Source: Monoplex corrugatus
Lineage: Eukaryota; Mollusca; Gastropoda; Littorinimorpha; Ranellidae
Assembly: GCA_030674185.1 (NCBI GenBank)
Contig: JAPXFY010000026.1
Coordinates: 54,430,989-54,494,988 of the forward strand
Direction of reading: 5' to 3'
DNA length: 64,000 nucleotides
Position numbers and translations under genes: made by a program. This document shows, in pieces, positions 63,448 to 64,000 of this stretch. The first letter of the stretch is position 1. The number at the start of each line of letters is the position of its first letter. Under the pieces are notes generated by a model that did not search any database, was not told the DNA's origin, and saw only the letters and a list, made by a program, of their open reading frames with translations.

Positions 63448-63557
63448 TATGTGTGTTGCAGAACTTGATAGCAGAAAAGCGCATTGCCCTGACAGGCATG
63501 TTGGCCCAACTTCTTGAGGAACAGCAGACACGACAGAAAGAACTTCAGAACAGAATG
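5351..63557 (+). CDS. LRSAM1: LRSAM1-like E3 ubiquitin ligase, partial gene (15 exons)
   Basis: Vertebrate LRSAM1 is a cytosolic RING E3 ligase that acts on TSG101 (ESCRT-I) and in ubiquitin tagging of intracellular bacteria. Here 15 exons with AG/GT borders and matching phases join into 436 codons with no stop. Conceptual residues 1-40 hold [15 protein letters not shown] and [11 protein letters not shown], matching the family's first repeat. Residues about 41-140 carry four leucine-rich repeats (LxxLxLxxNxLxxLP, e.g. [15 protein letters not shown]). Next come [15 protein letters not shown] and, from about 205, a Gln/Glu/Lys-rich coiled coil. The vertebrate protein is about 720 residues, so this is its middle. 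The N-terminal exon was not found upstream, and SAM, PTAP and RING lie past the window. A linker stretch expected before [10 protein letters not shown] is missing. Family identity comes from remembered similarity along the whole length, not a search. Confidence 0.9.
5400..6590. other. Intron sequence, no gene recognised
   Basis: This is LRSAM1 intron sequence. On the minus strand a TTAA (6167-6170) precedes CTCACTCCACCCTGGC, resembling a piggyBac-like MITE end, but no partner end was found. The rest shows no domain. Confidence 0.4.
6591..6899. repeat. 75-bp tandem repeat, four identical copies
   Basis: Units start at 6591, 6666, 6741 and 6816 with the same 75 bases, followed by the first 9 bases of a fifth at 6891. 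The period is divisible by three and stop-free in two + frames, so long frames appear without being genes. Confidence 0.95.
7563..7755. repeat. 31-bp tandem repeat, about six copies
   Basis: The unit contains gctctgcagagtgttatagt followed by caatagactga. Copies are nearly identical. It lies in the intron upstream of the exon at 8413. Confidence 0.93.
8413..8487 (+). CDS. LRSAM1: LRSAM1-like exon ([11 protein letters not shown])
   Basis: The exon is 75 nt, phase 0 at both ends, acceptor ttttcag and donor gtaagt preceded by G. It encodes a degenerate first leucine-rich repeat, [20 protein letters not shown], followed by LNCIR. Joined to the next exon it reads [12 protein letters not shown]. 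Confidence 0.88.
8524..8655. repeat. (CA)n/(CT)n compound microsatellite
   Basis: CACACA and CTCTCT tracts alternate with minor interruptions. The 608-bp MITE begins about 17 bp downstream. Confidence 0.95.
8672..9279. mobile_element. 608-bp MITE with 32-bp terminal inverted repeats, copy 1
   Basis: The element starts TGTGACCTCCCACC and ends with the exact reverse complement; the inverted repeats match over 32 bp (8672-8703 and 9248-9279). The flanks show tgtata on both sides, a possible 6-bp target duplication. No transposase frame is present, so it is non-autonomous. A second copy of the same length lies at 14733-15340, also beside TA-rich repeats. The superfamily is not assigned. Confidence 0.85.
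9341..9418. repeat. (TA)n microsatellite
   Basis: This is an almost perfect (TA)n tract about 60 bp after the MITE. Confidence 0.97.
9420..10865. other. Intron sequence, no gene recognised
   Basis: An acidic stretch ([10 protein letters not shown] near 10280-10310) is broken by a frameshift and too short to assign. The 61-codon frame at 10580 has no recognisable motif. Confidence 0.4.
10866..11178. repeat. CACAG/CACAA pentanucleotide-rich tract
   Basis: This is an irregular run of GCACA, CACAG and AACAC units. It lacks stops in several frames, which explains overlapping open frames on both strands. It ends about 70 bp before the exon at 11249. Confidence 0.9.
11249..11317 (+). CDS. LRSAM1: LRSAM1-like exon, leucine-rich repeat
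   Basis: The exon is 69 nt, phase 0 at both ends, acceptor gttatcag and donor gtggga. It encodes one 23-residue leucine-rich repeat ([19 protein letters not shown]). It lies about 70 bp after a CACAG/CACAA tract and 40 bp before a foldback element. Confidence 0.93.
11359..11635. mobile_element. Foldback retroposon-like element, copy a
   Basis: The left arm (tatttaatacaacaagac, then caaattttcggcca) and the right arm (tggccgaaaaattgcacc, then gtcttgttgtattaaata) are imperfect inverted repeats of about 75 bp around a central spacer. Related copies are at 13588-13875 and, with one arm missing, 39149-39331. No coding frame is present. Confidence 0.75.
11700..11860. repeat. AAT/GAT-rich repeat with a roughly 68-bp duplication
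   Basis: An AT-rich block containing aattgtgatgatgataat then agtaatgataaggaaaaata occurs twice in tandem, followed by (AAT)n. Confidence 0.85.
11876..12725 (+). mobile_element. Retroposon R2, 5'-truncated copy split by a TTAA element
   Basis: The left part (11876-11970: aggggcatctccttagatta, then gcattgatatgtgtactta) and the right part (12642-12725: ggctgtacacagtcggctgg, then an AATAAG tail) are the consecutive 3' portions of the repeat seen intact at 31267-31802 and 47689-48240. A 663-bp TTAA-flanked element separates them, so this copy predates that insertion. Confidence 0.75.
11975..12637. mobile_element. piggyBac-type MITE with TTAA target duplications
   Basis: TTAA lies on both sides (11971-11974 and 12638-12641). 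The termini are inverted: CTCAATCGCTTCG at the left, CTCAATCGAGTCG as the complement of the right. The 663-bp interior has no transposase-like frame. Intact relatives of the host repeat read tgttgaag across the same point, which supports a clean insertion. TTAA targeting is the hallmark of piggyBac; the family assignment is inferred. Confidence 0.75.
12891..12975 (+). CDS. LRSAM1: LRSAM1-like exon, leucine-rich repeat
   Basis: The exon is 85 nt, phase 0 in and phase 1 out, acceptor atttgcag and donor gtaatt. It encodes the next repeat ([19 protein letters not shown]) and ends TLNVK plus one base. The following intron is 17.7 kb and contains the 31-bp array and the pogo-like gene. Confidence 0.93.
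13041..13313. repeat. G-rich 14/15-bp minisatellite (GGTGGTGAGGGGAT)
   Basis: The + strand is made of GGTGGTGAGGGG units with variants and almost no C. The GG and GGGG runs make G-quadruplex formation possible on the coding strand of the LRSAM1-like gene. Frames rich in Pro, His and Ser on the minus strand are artefacts. Confidence 0.9.
13588..13875. mobile_element. Foldback retroposon-like element, copy b
   Basis: The arms contain aatcagaacgtgtatttaat and attaaacatgcgttctgatt around the shared centre (caaattttcggccaactggc, then ctttgtcaag). The order and spacing are as in copy a. Confidence 0.75.
13880..14455. other. Intron sequence, no gene recognised
   Basis: No domain, terminal repeat or repeat match within the window was found. 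The 122-codon minus-strand frame at 13819-14187 overlaps copy b of the foldback element and shows no family motif. Confidence 0.4.
14456..14732. repeat. Compound microsatellite: (TACA)n, (TA)n, (CT)n, (TA)n
   Basis: The tracts follow in that order. The last (TA)n runs directly into the 608-bp MITE copy 2. Confidence 0.96.
14733..15340. mobile_element. 608-bp MITE, copy 2
   Basis: It has the same ends (TGTGACCTCCCACC and its complement) and the same body as 8672-9279, with scattered substitutions and balancing indels. The right terminus carries a local duplication (tttcgtgaccttgatttcgt). It is flanked on both sides by (TA)n, consistent with insertion into a TA microsatellite. Confidence 0.85.
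15341..15390. repeat. (TA)n/(CA)n microsatellite between MITE and LINE A
   Basis: This is (TA)n, then a short CACA stretch, then (TA)n, joining the MITE end to the (TGA)n tail of the LINE. Confidence 0.93.
15391..16832 (-). mobile_element. LINE A: 5'-truncated non-LTR retrotransposon with broken reverse transcriptase
   Basis: Reverse transcriptase copies the element's RNA at the target site. Three minus-strand frames make one protein. 16829-16695 has IALPKKTG. 16668-16072 has the finger/palm region with [26 protein letters not shown] and the catalytic IRYADDTML. 16067-15414 has [33 protein letters not shown] and the C-terminal [20 protein letters not shown]. Single-base shifts near 16690 and 16105 break the reading frame. 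The 3' end is a (TGA)n tail (15391-15415). The endonuclease domain is absent: sequence stops at a (TG)n/(CA)n tract. Fragments of the same 3' end lie at 46100-46365 and 48878-49045. The clade is not assigned. Confidence 0.92.
16833..17145. repeat. (TG)n, (TA)n and (CA)n compound microsatellite
   Basis: (TG)n at 16833-16898, (TA)n with TATG variants at 16920-17052, then (CA)n to about 17140. All open frames here are repeat artefacts. Confidence 0.96.
17165..17345 (+). repeat. tRNA-derived SINE-like sequence
   Basis: A box-A-like stretch (tgcggtagtcaag) and a box-B-like stretch (ggggtttgatttttcc) are spaced as in tRNA genes. They are followed by tctcccaggtcag, also present downstream of a similar head at 31132-31254. 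Divergence from a real tRNA is too high for a functional gene. Confidence 0.45.
17365..17625 (-). mobile_element. LINE B: 3' terminal fragment
   Basis: The minus strand reads [20 protein letters not shown], then a spacer, then [20 protein letters not shown], the C-terminal tail of a non-LTR retrotransposon. The first part matches the frame at the right edge of the window (63930-64000: [20 protein letters not shown] after shifts), so the two are one family. Confidence 0.75.
17626..17835. other. Intron sequence with a short element-like motif
   Basis: The stretch atgcacgttaaagatcctgt, followed by a GTGTGGTAGC-like segment and gcacacc, resembles a repeat I recall from gastropod genomes. No boundaries could be set. 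Confidence 0.3.
17836..22515. repeat. 4.7-kb array of a 31-bp C-rich minisatellite, about 150 copies
   Basis: The consensus period is 31 bp, built on ctgcttgtcacactcccct and cctgtcctcccc. Three neighbourhoods differ: about 17836-18435 has cccgtcctgtcttcccc, about 18436-20450 has cccctcctgtcctcc, and 20450-22515 mostly has ccccttatgtcctcc. Because 31 is not a multiple of three and the unit has no stop in any + frame, three + frames stay open for up to 4.1 kb and give 31-residue periodic proteins. These are not genes. The minus strand is G-rich. Confidence 0.97.
22516..23740. other. Intron sequence, no gene recognised
   Basis: An AT-rich (ATT)n-like stretch lies at 22650-22760. A GC-richer stretch at 22780-23060 contains gggtgacgcgctacccc, which is echoed at 28425 on the other side of the pogo-like gene and may be part of that element's subterminal region. 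A poly-T run lies at 23150. Confidence 0.4.
23745..23853. repeat. (CA)n microsatellite
   Basis: CACACA tracts with CACGCGCG and CACACC interruptions. Confidence 0.96.
23946..28067 (-). pseudogene. pogo/Tigger-like DDE transposase gene, broken, with an expanded internal repeat and C-terminal PHD-like finger
   Basis: Pogo-type transposases cut and paste DNA with a DDD triad after Psq-type helix-turn-helix binding. The start ATG (28067) gives MAS then TAA at codon 4, where the frame then reads [14 protein letters not shown]. The Psq-like helix-turn-helix is [15 protein letters not shown]. Catalytic residues are D in NADESGF (near 27560), D in LFVDGHSSH (near 27238) and D in QPLDQAFF (near 27130); 35 residues separate the last two. 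A frameshift near 27270-27300 splits the DDE domain. After [18 protein letters not shown] comes a 33-bp coding repeat (11 residues, [11 protein letters not shown]), then [15 protein letters not shown], a Lys/Glu-rich helix and CEKC-x11[12 protein letters not shown]. The repeat carries small deletions (2, 1, 1, 1 bases) that do not restore frame. Domain reading is confident; present activity is unlikely. Confidence 0.9.
24528..26585. repeat. 33-bp coding minisatellite inside the pogo-like gene, about 62 copies
   Basis: The + strand unit is ggctgtgatgacaggggcac followed by agatgatggggca. On the gene's strand it encodes [11 protein letters not shown] variants. It is stop-free in all three minus frames and at least two plus frames. 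Deletions at about 25608, 25637, 25782 and 26195 shift the gene's frame. Variants (ggtgatg, gcggca, gacaatgg) are interspersed, so the array is not fully homogenised. Confidence 0.95.
28068..28852. other. 5' flank of the pogo-like gene, no gene recognised
   Basis: This contains gggtgatgcgctaccc near 28425, similar to 22893-22910, and a GC-rich stretch at 28690-28840. Terminal inverted repeats of the element were not resolved. Confidence 0.35.
28853..29195. repeat. 33-bp tandem array, left block
   Basis: The unit is about 33 bp (tgtaacacattacagcagtt then acatagtggtcc). Some copies are 1-3 bases shorter. The same array continues at 29582 after an inserted element. Confidence 0.92.
29196..29581. 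mobile_element. Element E, copy 1, inserted into the 33-bp array
   Basis: The block starts CACACGGCGCACAAATCC and ends GGGAAAATGCAGCCGTGA, giving short inverted ends (CACGGC). Its left half recurs at 36161-36420 and its right half at 37840-37966, there separated by about 1.4 kb. Copy 2 has a TATA-like motif (ggctataaatag) in the left half, here ccagctattaatag. Array sequence resumes immediately on the right, so insertion followed array formation. Whether it is a MITE or a remnant of an LTR element is open. Confidence 0.6.
29582..30066. repeat. 33-bp tandem array, right block
   Basis: This continues the 28853-29195 array with more diverged units (tgtaacgcattatgatag, cagtaacacattacag). Confidence 0.9.
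30067..30424. other. Intron sequence, no gene recognised
   Basis: A TTAA at 30382 is followed by CTCTTGAACTCCTGCACC, a diverged relative of the element end at 30429. Nothing else is recognised. Confidence 0.35.
30429..30521. mobile_element. 93-bp piggyBac-type mini-element flanked by TTAA
   Basis: TTAA lies at 30425-30428 and 30522-30525. The left end CCTTTTGACTTCCTCACC pairs with the complement of the right end, CCCTTTGACTCCCACACC, and continues to CCACCAGC on both arms, about 30 bp in all. A related end occurs at 44004-44050. It lies about 150 bp upstream of the exon at 30674. Confidence 0.65.
30674..30838 (+). CDS. LRSAM1: LRSAM1-like exon, two leucine-rich repeats
   Basis: The exon is 165 nt, phase 1 in and phase 1 out, acceptor tatgacag and donor gtaatt. 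It completes [11 protein letters not shown] and adds [18 protein letters not shown], then [16 protein letters not shown]. The last piece is the end of the repeat domain in LRSAM1. Confidence 0.93.
31132..31254 (+). repeat. tRNA-derived SINE-like sequence
   Basis: The head gggcacagtagtgaaatggg and a box-B-like ggcttcagtct precede ggtctcccaggtcag, as at 17165-17345. Retroposon R2 is inserted right after it. Confidence 0.4.
31267..31802 (+). mobile_element. Retroposon R2, full copy with 12-bp target duplication
   Basis: acctataggatt occurs directly before (31255-31266) and after (31803-31814) this 536-bp block. It ends with an (AACAAT)n/(CAATAA)n tail, as expected for a LINE-mobilised element. 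Conserved parts include ccatggggatgccggggg, ccttagatcatgtgcgcaaa and cgcagtcagctgagctttaa. Related copies are at 38565-39085, 47689-48240 and 11876-12725. No reverse transcriptase frame is present, so it is a SINE or a LINE 3' end. Confidence 0.8.
31803..32898. repeat. 36-bp tandem array, about 30 copies
   Basis: The unit is cctataggattaagactgca then tgacaaggcacaataa. It begins with the target duplication of retroposon R2 and ends with a CAATAA like the R2 tail. Some units lack one or two bases. Confidence 0.95.
32917..33080. repeat. Dispersed repeat R3, copy 1
   Basis: ctatcataataaatcctc, tgtagtgttggtcaggagat and ggtctcagtcttcctaatga recur in the same order at 41092-41262. No coding potential. 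Confidence 0.65.
33607..33750 (+). repeat. Dispersed repeat R1, copy 2
   Basis: It shares gggtttatgtccaggcttaa and the gtgcatatggaattc to cttgagaaactgaaac core with 1535-1690. Confidence 0.65.
33760..35345. other. Unrecognised intron sequence, possibly a decayed element
   Basis: Frames of 60-80 codons occur on both strands but none carries a motif I recognise. The balanced base composition differs from the AT-rich introns around it, hinting at an old coding element. No terminal repeats were seen. Confidence 0.3.
35435..35640 (+). mobile_element. LINE C: C-terminal fragment of a non-LTR retrotransposon
   Basis: The frame at 35440-35540 reads [20 protein letters not shown] then GHLC, the motif that follows the reverse transcriptase in many animal LINEs (AGLPS-LLR-RRLRWLGHV). 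After a shift, another frame gives [20 protein letters not shown], equivalent to the usual GEL..GKR-GRP-LRYKD-CK. It is a short dead fragment distinct from LINE A and B. Confidence 0.65.
35980..36027 (+). CDS. LRSAM1: LRSAM1-like exon ([15 protein letters not shown])
   Basis: The exon is 48 nt, phase 1 in and phase 1 out, acceptor tttttacag and donor gtaacc. Split codons give [20 protein letters not shown], matching the conserved segment after the leucine-rich repeats. A (TG)n tract starts 10 bp after the donor. Confidence 0.88.
36037..36160. repeat. (TG)n microsatellite
   Basis: This is (TG)n with TCTG, TATG and GCACGCATG interruptions, starting 10 bp after the exon at 35980-36027. Confidence 0.95.
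36161..36420. mobile_element. Element E, copy 2, left half
   Basis: It starts tgtcacggcgcacaaatccg and contains ggctataaatagcacgca and ccagattgacctagattc, matching 29196-29400. The matching right half is at 37840-37966, with microsatellite-rich sequence between. Confidence 0.6.
36430..37245. repeat. (CA)n, (GACA)n, (CT)n and (CA)n microsatellite cluster
   Basis: (CA)n at 36518-36605, (CAGA)n near 36692, (CT)n at 36932-37016 and (CA)n at 37086-37240. Two similar 40-bp blocks (gcatgtgacatgcattttga/gcatgtaccatgcattttga) bracket the (CT)n. Confidence 0.94.
37840..37966. mobile_element. Element E, copy 2, right half
   Basis: gtgatatggactttggtcga, then gcctgg, to gaatggctgggaaaatgcag matches 29465-29578. 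Confidence 0.6.
37978..38240. repeat. (TG)n microsatellite
   Basis: The main tract is at 38018-38092, with a second at 38198-38230. A roughly 40-bp segment (acatacatttgtgtgtgtgt then ttgaggag) is repeated at 37973 and 38145. Confidence 0.95.
38565..39085 (+). mobile_element. Retroposon R2, copy
   Basis: gggatgccaggggtctttca, ggaaattgtgtactagaaat and ccttagattatgtgtgcaaa follow in the order of 31267-31802. The 3' tail has drifted to GATAATGATAATG. Confidence 0.7.
39100..39515 (+). mobile_element. CR1/L2-like LINE fragment interrupted by a foldback retroposon
   Basis: [14 protein letters not shown] (ending at the insertion) continues after it as [20 protein letters not shown] then WNSGP, stop, and later [19 protein letters not shown]. 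This is the C-terminal end of a CR1/L2-type reverse transcriptase protein (LL-VP....GDRAFS-AAP-LWNSLP, then FK--LKT-LF). A stop replaces the L of NSLP. Confidence 0.7.
39149..39331 (-). mobile_element. Foldback retroposon-like element, truncated copy c with 15-bp target duplication
   Basis: gttactcctcacagt lies directly before (39134-39148) and after (39332-39346). The 183-bp insert is the reverse complement of one arm plus centre of copies a and b; the other arm is missing. Truncation at one end plus a 15-bp duplication suggests target-primed reverse transcription rather than DNA transposition. Confidence 0.75.
39757..40308. repeat. 71-bp tandem repeat, 7.8 copies
   Basis: The unit starts ggcctgtttgctgcccatct and ends cataggtccact. 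Copies begin at 39757, 39828, 39899 and so on every 71 bp to 40254 and look identical. Confidence 0.96.
40499..40672 (+). repeat. Tandem duplication covering an intron 3' end and the start of an LRSAM1-like exon
   Basis: Copy 1 (about 40502-40583) and copy 2 (about 40588-40672) share agaaatgtcttacagtttga through cattttgactacgagcctcc then atccaagt. Copy 1 has acceptor ttatag and encodes [11 protein letters not shown], then runs into [10 protein letters not shown] and a stop. Copy 2 has ttacag and leads into the full exon. Copy 1 is therefore a partial exon with a usable-looking acceptor. Confidence 0.9.
40642..40766 (+). CDS. LRSAM1: LRSAM1-like exon ([17 protein letters not shown])
   Basis: The exon is 125 nt, phase 1 in and phase 0 out, acceptor atttacag and donor gtaagg. 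It encodes [17 protein letters not shown] and then a Ser-rich linker ending QDEARLL. Its acceptor and first codons are duplicated immediately upstream (see 40499-40672). Confidence 0.9.
40820..40908. repeat. (TG)n microsatellite
   Basis: This is (TG)n with two TATG steps, about 55 bp after the donor of the exon at 40642-40766. Confidence 0.96.
41092..41262. repeat. Dispersed repeat R3, copy 2
   Basis: It matches 32917-33080 in order (ctatcataatatatcctg, tgtggtgttggtcagaaaac, gtcccagtcttcccaatgag). Confidence 0.65.
41770..42188. repeat. Two (CA)n microsatellites
   Basis: (CA)n with CATA and CGCA interruptions at 41777-41892 and (CA)n at 42152-42186. Between them is unremarkable AT-rich intron. 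Confidence 0.93.
42655..42945. repeat. 28-bp tandem repeat, about ten copies
   Basis: The unit is tatggaaaaatttccaacct then tcattcac, with lengths of about 27-33 bp. Copies vary at several positions. Confidence 0.9.
43070..43099 (+). CDS. LRSAM1: LRSAM1-like micro-exon ([10 protein letters not shown])
   Basis: This 30-nt exon is phase 0 at both ends, acceptor gtgtgcag and donor gtaagt. It encodes [10 protein letters not shown], the start of the coiled coil. Being so short it rests on frame continuity and splice sites. Confidence 0.75.
43153..43262 (+). repeat. Dispersed repeat R1, copy 3 (partial)
   Basis: ttatgccatgattattttgg to cttgagaaactgaaac matches the 3' part of the copies at 1535 and 33607. 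Confidence 0.55.
43275..43321. repeat. (TG)n microsatellite
   Basis: This is a short, nearly perfect (TG)n tract. Confidence 0.95.
43980..44740 (+). mobile_element. Possible piggyBac-like debris
   Basis: ccctttggctccctcgtctt at 44004 resembles the TTAA mini-element end at 30429. A TTAA at 44249 is followed by CTGCTTCTGACCG. An acidic Ser/Asp-rich frame ([18 protein letters not shown] near 44550-44610), broken upstream by stops, resembles piggyBac N-termini. No DDD core is present. Low-confidence grouping. Confidence 0.3.
45051..45173 (+). CDS. LRSAM1: LRSAM1-like exon, coiled coil
   Basis: The exon is 123 nt, phase 0 at both ends, acceptor gtgggcag and donor gtatgt. It encodes a Gln/Glu/Ala-rich helix ([20 protein letters not shown] and so on), the first long part of the coiled coil. 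A 25-base poly-G tract follows about 100 bp downstream. Confidence 0.9.
45270..45295. repeat. Poly-G tract of about 25 bases
   Basis: This is an uninterrupted G run in the intron after the exon at 45051-45173. Its length is likely unreliable in any assembly. Confidence 0.95.
45725..45832 (+). mobile_element. LINE A-related fragment ending just before an LRSAM1 acceptor
   Basis: aatgttcagatctactccag, then ccaattaaaacagatctctt, then atgaaacaggaaagctacag matches 46112-46203, the sequence just upstream of LINE A's GKLEGKR motif. The fragment ends about 12-15 bp before the exon at 45845. Confidence 0.6.
45845..45932 (+). CDS. LRSAM1: LRSAM1-like exon, coiled coil
   Basis: The exon is 88 nt, phase 0 in and phase 1 out, acceptor ttgtcacag and donor gtgagg. 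It encodes [20 protein letters not shown] and [14 protein letters not shown]-related sequence ends only about 15 bp before its acceptor. Confidence 0.9.
46100..46365 (+). mobile_element. LINE A 3' fragment
   Basis: The + frame reads [20 protein letters not shown], then [19 protein letters not shown] and ANTMRQGT, then stop and a short (TGA)n tail. This matches the C-terminus of LINE A at 15414-15600. Confidence 0.8.
46833..46929 (+). CDS. LRSAM1: LRSAM1-like exon, coiled coil
   Basis: The exon is 97 nt, phase 1 in and phase 2 out, acceptor gttattcag and donor gtcagt. It encodes [20 protein letters not shown] and ends LLDELEKER, resembling the LRSAM1 segment that closes with ENER. Confidence 0.9.
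46989..47062. repeat. (TG)n microsatellite
   Basis: This is a perfect (TG)n of about 37 units, 60 bp after the exon at 46833-46929. Confidence 0.97.
47302..47372 (+). CDS. LRSAM1: LRSAM1-like exon, coiled coil
   Basis: The exon is 71 nt, phase 2 in and phase 1 out, acceptor gtatgcag and donor gtgagt. It encodes [20 protein letters not shown] and EVL. A (GAT)n tract follows the donor by about 30 bp. Confidence 0.86.
47400..47510. repeat. (GAT)n microsatellite
   Basis: This is (GAT)n with GAC, CAACAG and CGGC interruptions. Poly-Asp frames are artefacts. Confidence 0.94.
47689..48240 (+). mobile_element. Retroposon R2, copy
   Basis: cccctgtggggatgccgggg to cacagtcggctgggctttaa, then an AACAACGACAACAATAACAA tail. 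Colinear with 31267-31802. Confidence 0.78.
48310..48409 (+). CDS. LRSAM1: LRSAM1-like exon, coiled coil
   Basis: The exon is 100 nt, phase 1 in and phase 2 out, acceptor tctttcag and donor gtgagt. It encodes [20 protein letters not shown] and ends RGQRALEL. Confidence 0.88.
48610..48835. repeat. Two (TG)n microsatellites
   Basis: Short (TG)n at 48610-48630 and longer at 48762-48820, separated by ordinary intron sequence. Confidence 0.92.
48878..49045 (-). mobile_element. LINE A 3' fragment
   Basis: The minus strand gives [20 protein letters not shown] then [16 protein letters not shown], with a (TGA)n tail at 48878-48893. It is the same end as 15391-15560. Confidence 0.78.
49223..49242. 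repeat. Poly-C tract of about 19 bases
   Basis: This is a C run in a pyrimidine-rich stretch about 95 bp before the exon at 49338. Confidence 0.93.
49338..49428 (+). CDS. LRSAM1: LRSAM1-like exon, coiled coil
   Basis: The exon is 91 nt, phase 2 in and phase 0 out, acceptor tgtgacag and donor gtattt. It encodes [20 protein letters not shown] and [10 protein letters not shown]. The intron after it is 14 kb and almost wholly repetitive. Confidence 0.86.
49472..53910. repeat. 39-bp tandem array, about 110 copies
   Basis: The unit is gaatgatcagtgtagagtcc then ttgtcaacatggctttagt. Well-kept runs (e.g. 52950-53400) alternate with stretches carrying a small deletion in nearly every unit (50560-51130, 51470-51700). 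It starts about 45 bp after the donor of the exon at 49338. Confidence 0.96.
54055..54160. repeat. Palindromic GGGG/CCCC-rich remnant between the two arrays
   Basis: ttctggggacaacgtcccca, then gacccccacaggggctctgc and ctgccaggggg show short nested palindromes of a kind common in invertebrate DNA-transposon ends. Too short to classify. Confidence 0.4.
54180..54243. repeat. 35-bp array, left remnant before the LINE insertion
   Basis: About two units (tggctactctgttatacaac then aagccaaatgcta) precede the CR1/L2-like element. The array resumes at 55931. Confidence 0.85.
54244..55930 (+). mobile_element. CR1/L2-like non-LTR retrotransposon, 5'-truncated, inserted in the 35-bp array
   Basis: The element starts inside the reverse transcriptase ([10 protein letters not shown], then [14 protein letters not shown] in broken frames). 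From 54546 one frame runs 374 codons to 55667: [28 protein letters not shown], the catalytic [47 protein letters not shown] and a C-terminal [12 protein letters not shown]. The 3' UTR has a (TG)n tract, then gcgcttataaatgttc-like sequence and an (ATT)n tail typical of CR1/L2 elements. Upstream of 54546 there are at least four frame breaks and a TAG at 54543. No endonuclease domain is present. Domain and tail identification are confident; activity is unlikely. Confidence 0.9.
55712..55850. repeat. (TG)n microsatellite in the LINE 3' UTR
   Basis: Starts CGCGCGCGCG then (TG)n with TCCG, CGTGTC and CCTGCCTG interruptions. Confidence 0.94.
55931..62308. repeat. 35-bp tandem array, about 180 copies
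   Basis: The unit is caaccaagccaaaccagtat then ggcctctgtgttaaa. Variants form neighbourhoods: gttatacaacc...ctgctat at 55931-56300, ctaaggctactata at 56300-56780 and 60340-60600, acgaccaagcc at 60900-61860. Single-base losses are frequent at 57270-57480, 58600-58900, 60000-60800 and 61860-62310. Apparent frames rich in NQAKPVW or GCIVALVVW are repeat artefacts. Confidence 0.96.
62320..63095. other. Intron sequence, no gene recognised
   Basis: This was searched for the missing LRSAM1 linker exon; no frame with suitable splice sites was found. Diverged array-like words (actatacaac) occur at 62700-62830. Confidence 0.4.
63100..63450. repeat. (TG)n microsatellite
   Basis: Interrupted (TG)n with many TGCG and TGCA variants, ending 12 bp before the exon at 63462. 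Confidence 0.95.
63462..63557 (+). CDS. LRSAM1: LRSAM1-like exon ([20 protein letters not shown])
   Basis: The exon is 96 nt, phase 0 at both ends, acceptor tgttgcag following a (TG)n tract, donor gtaacg. It encodes [20 protein letters not shown] and [12 protein letters not shown], the coiled-coil segment just ahead of the SAM domain in LRSAM1. It is the last exon in the window. Confidence 0.92.
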
Positions 63558-63679
63558 GTAACGCCTTTTTTTTGTGGAGACTCCTTTGTTTAAAGTTTTT
63601 TGTTTGGGAGGATAGGATTGAATGGTGGCTGGGTAATTTATTGTTGTCCAGCTTATTTTAGTATTCTGAAAGTTAGACT

Positions 63680-64000
63680 TTTGAAATGTTTGATCTGGCA
63701 AGTCATTTATGGCTGCAAAGCCTGGAGTCAGAAAAACTGATTGCAGAAGAATTGAGGCAGCAGAGATGTGGCTTTATCGGAGACAACTACTTGTCAAATT
63801 GACAGATAGAAGAACAAACAAAAGCATCCTGGAAGAACTTGATACCACCAGAAAACTACTATCAGACATCAACAAGAGAATTTTAACATTGGCCATGTGT
63901 CACGCAACAAAAACACAGACCCCATACCAACCATCTTTCAGGGAAAAACAGTGGCAAAAAGGAAGAAAGGCAGACCTCCAGTCTCATACATCAAGAACAT
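63680..64000 (+). mobile_element. LINE B fragment, running off the window
   Basis: Shifting + frames give VIYGCKAWSQKN, AEMWLYRRQLLVKLTDRRTN, SILEELDTTRKLLSDINKR and [20 protein letters not shown]. This is the region from the end of the reverse transcriptase toward the C-terminus of a non-LTR element. Stops and shifts show decay. Same family as 17365-17625. Confidence 0.75.

Overview
The window is animal nuclear DNA. It holds part of one intron-rich gene on the + strand, with introns packed with microsatellites, tandem arrays and nested mobile elements. The mix (CR1/L2-like and other LINEs, piggyBac-like and pogo-like elements, MITEs, many 28-75 bp arrays) fits a lophotrochozoan, most likely a gastropod mollusc; that placement is inference. 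Nothing prokaryotic, no CRISPR array and no rRNA or tRNA gene was seen.

The gene is an LRSAM1-like E3 ubiquitin ligase (leucine-rich repeats, then a long coiled coil). Fifteen exons between 5351 and 63557 splice into one 436-codon frame with matching intron phases. The start exon was not found, and the SAM domain, PTAP motifs and RING finger must lie beyond 64000. One intron (12976-30673) carries a 4.7 kb 31-bp array and a decayed pogo-like transposase gene. Another (49429-63461) is mostly two arrays with 39- and 35-bp units.

Layout: 1-5350 intergenic or 5' flank with a piggyBac-like 5' fragment and a frameshifted fragment of a recurrent invertebrate gene family; 5351-12975 first four recognised exons, a 608-bp MITE, a foldback element and a retroposon broken by a TTAA-flanked MITE; 13000-17700 G-rich repeat, second foldback, second 608-bp MITE, LINE A and LINE B; 17836-22515 the 31-bp array; 23946-28067 the pogo-like gene with an internal 33-bp coding minisatellite; 28853-32900 a 33-bp array split by an insertion, an LRSAM1 exon, a retroposon and a 36-bp array; 32900-49430 the remaining central exons among dispersed repeats; 49472-62308 the two giant arrays, the second split by a CR1/L2-like LINE; 63462-63557 the last exon; then another LINE B fragment.

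No new multi-gene system is evident. The notable content is mobile-element and repeat biology: nested insertions that allow relative dating, a minisatellite grown inside a transposase reading frame, an array that seems to start at a retroposon tail, and a duplicated exon start with a second acceptor. Many small deletions in the long arrays look like consensus-sequence errors, so copy numbers there are approximate.
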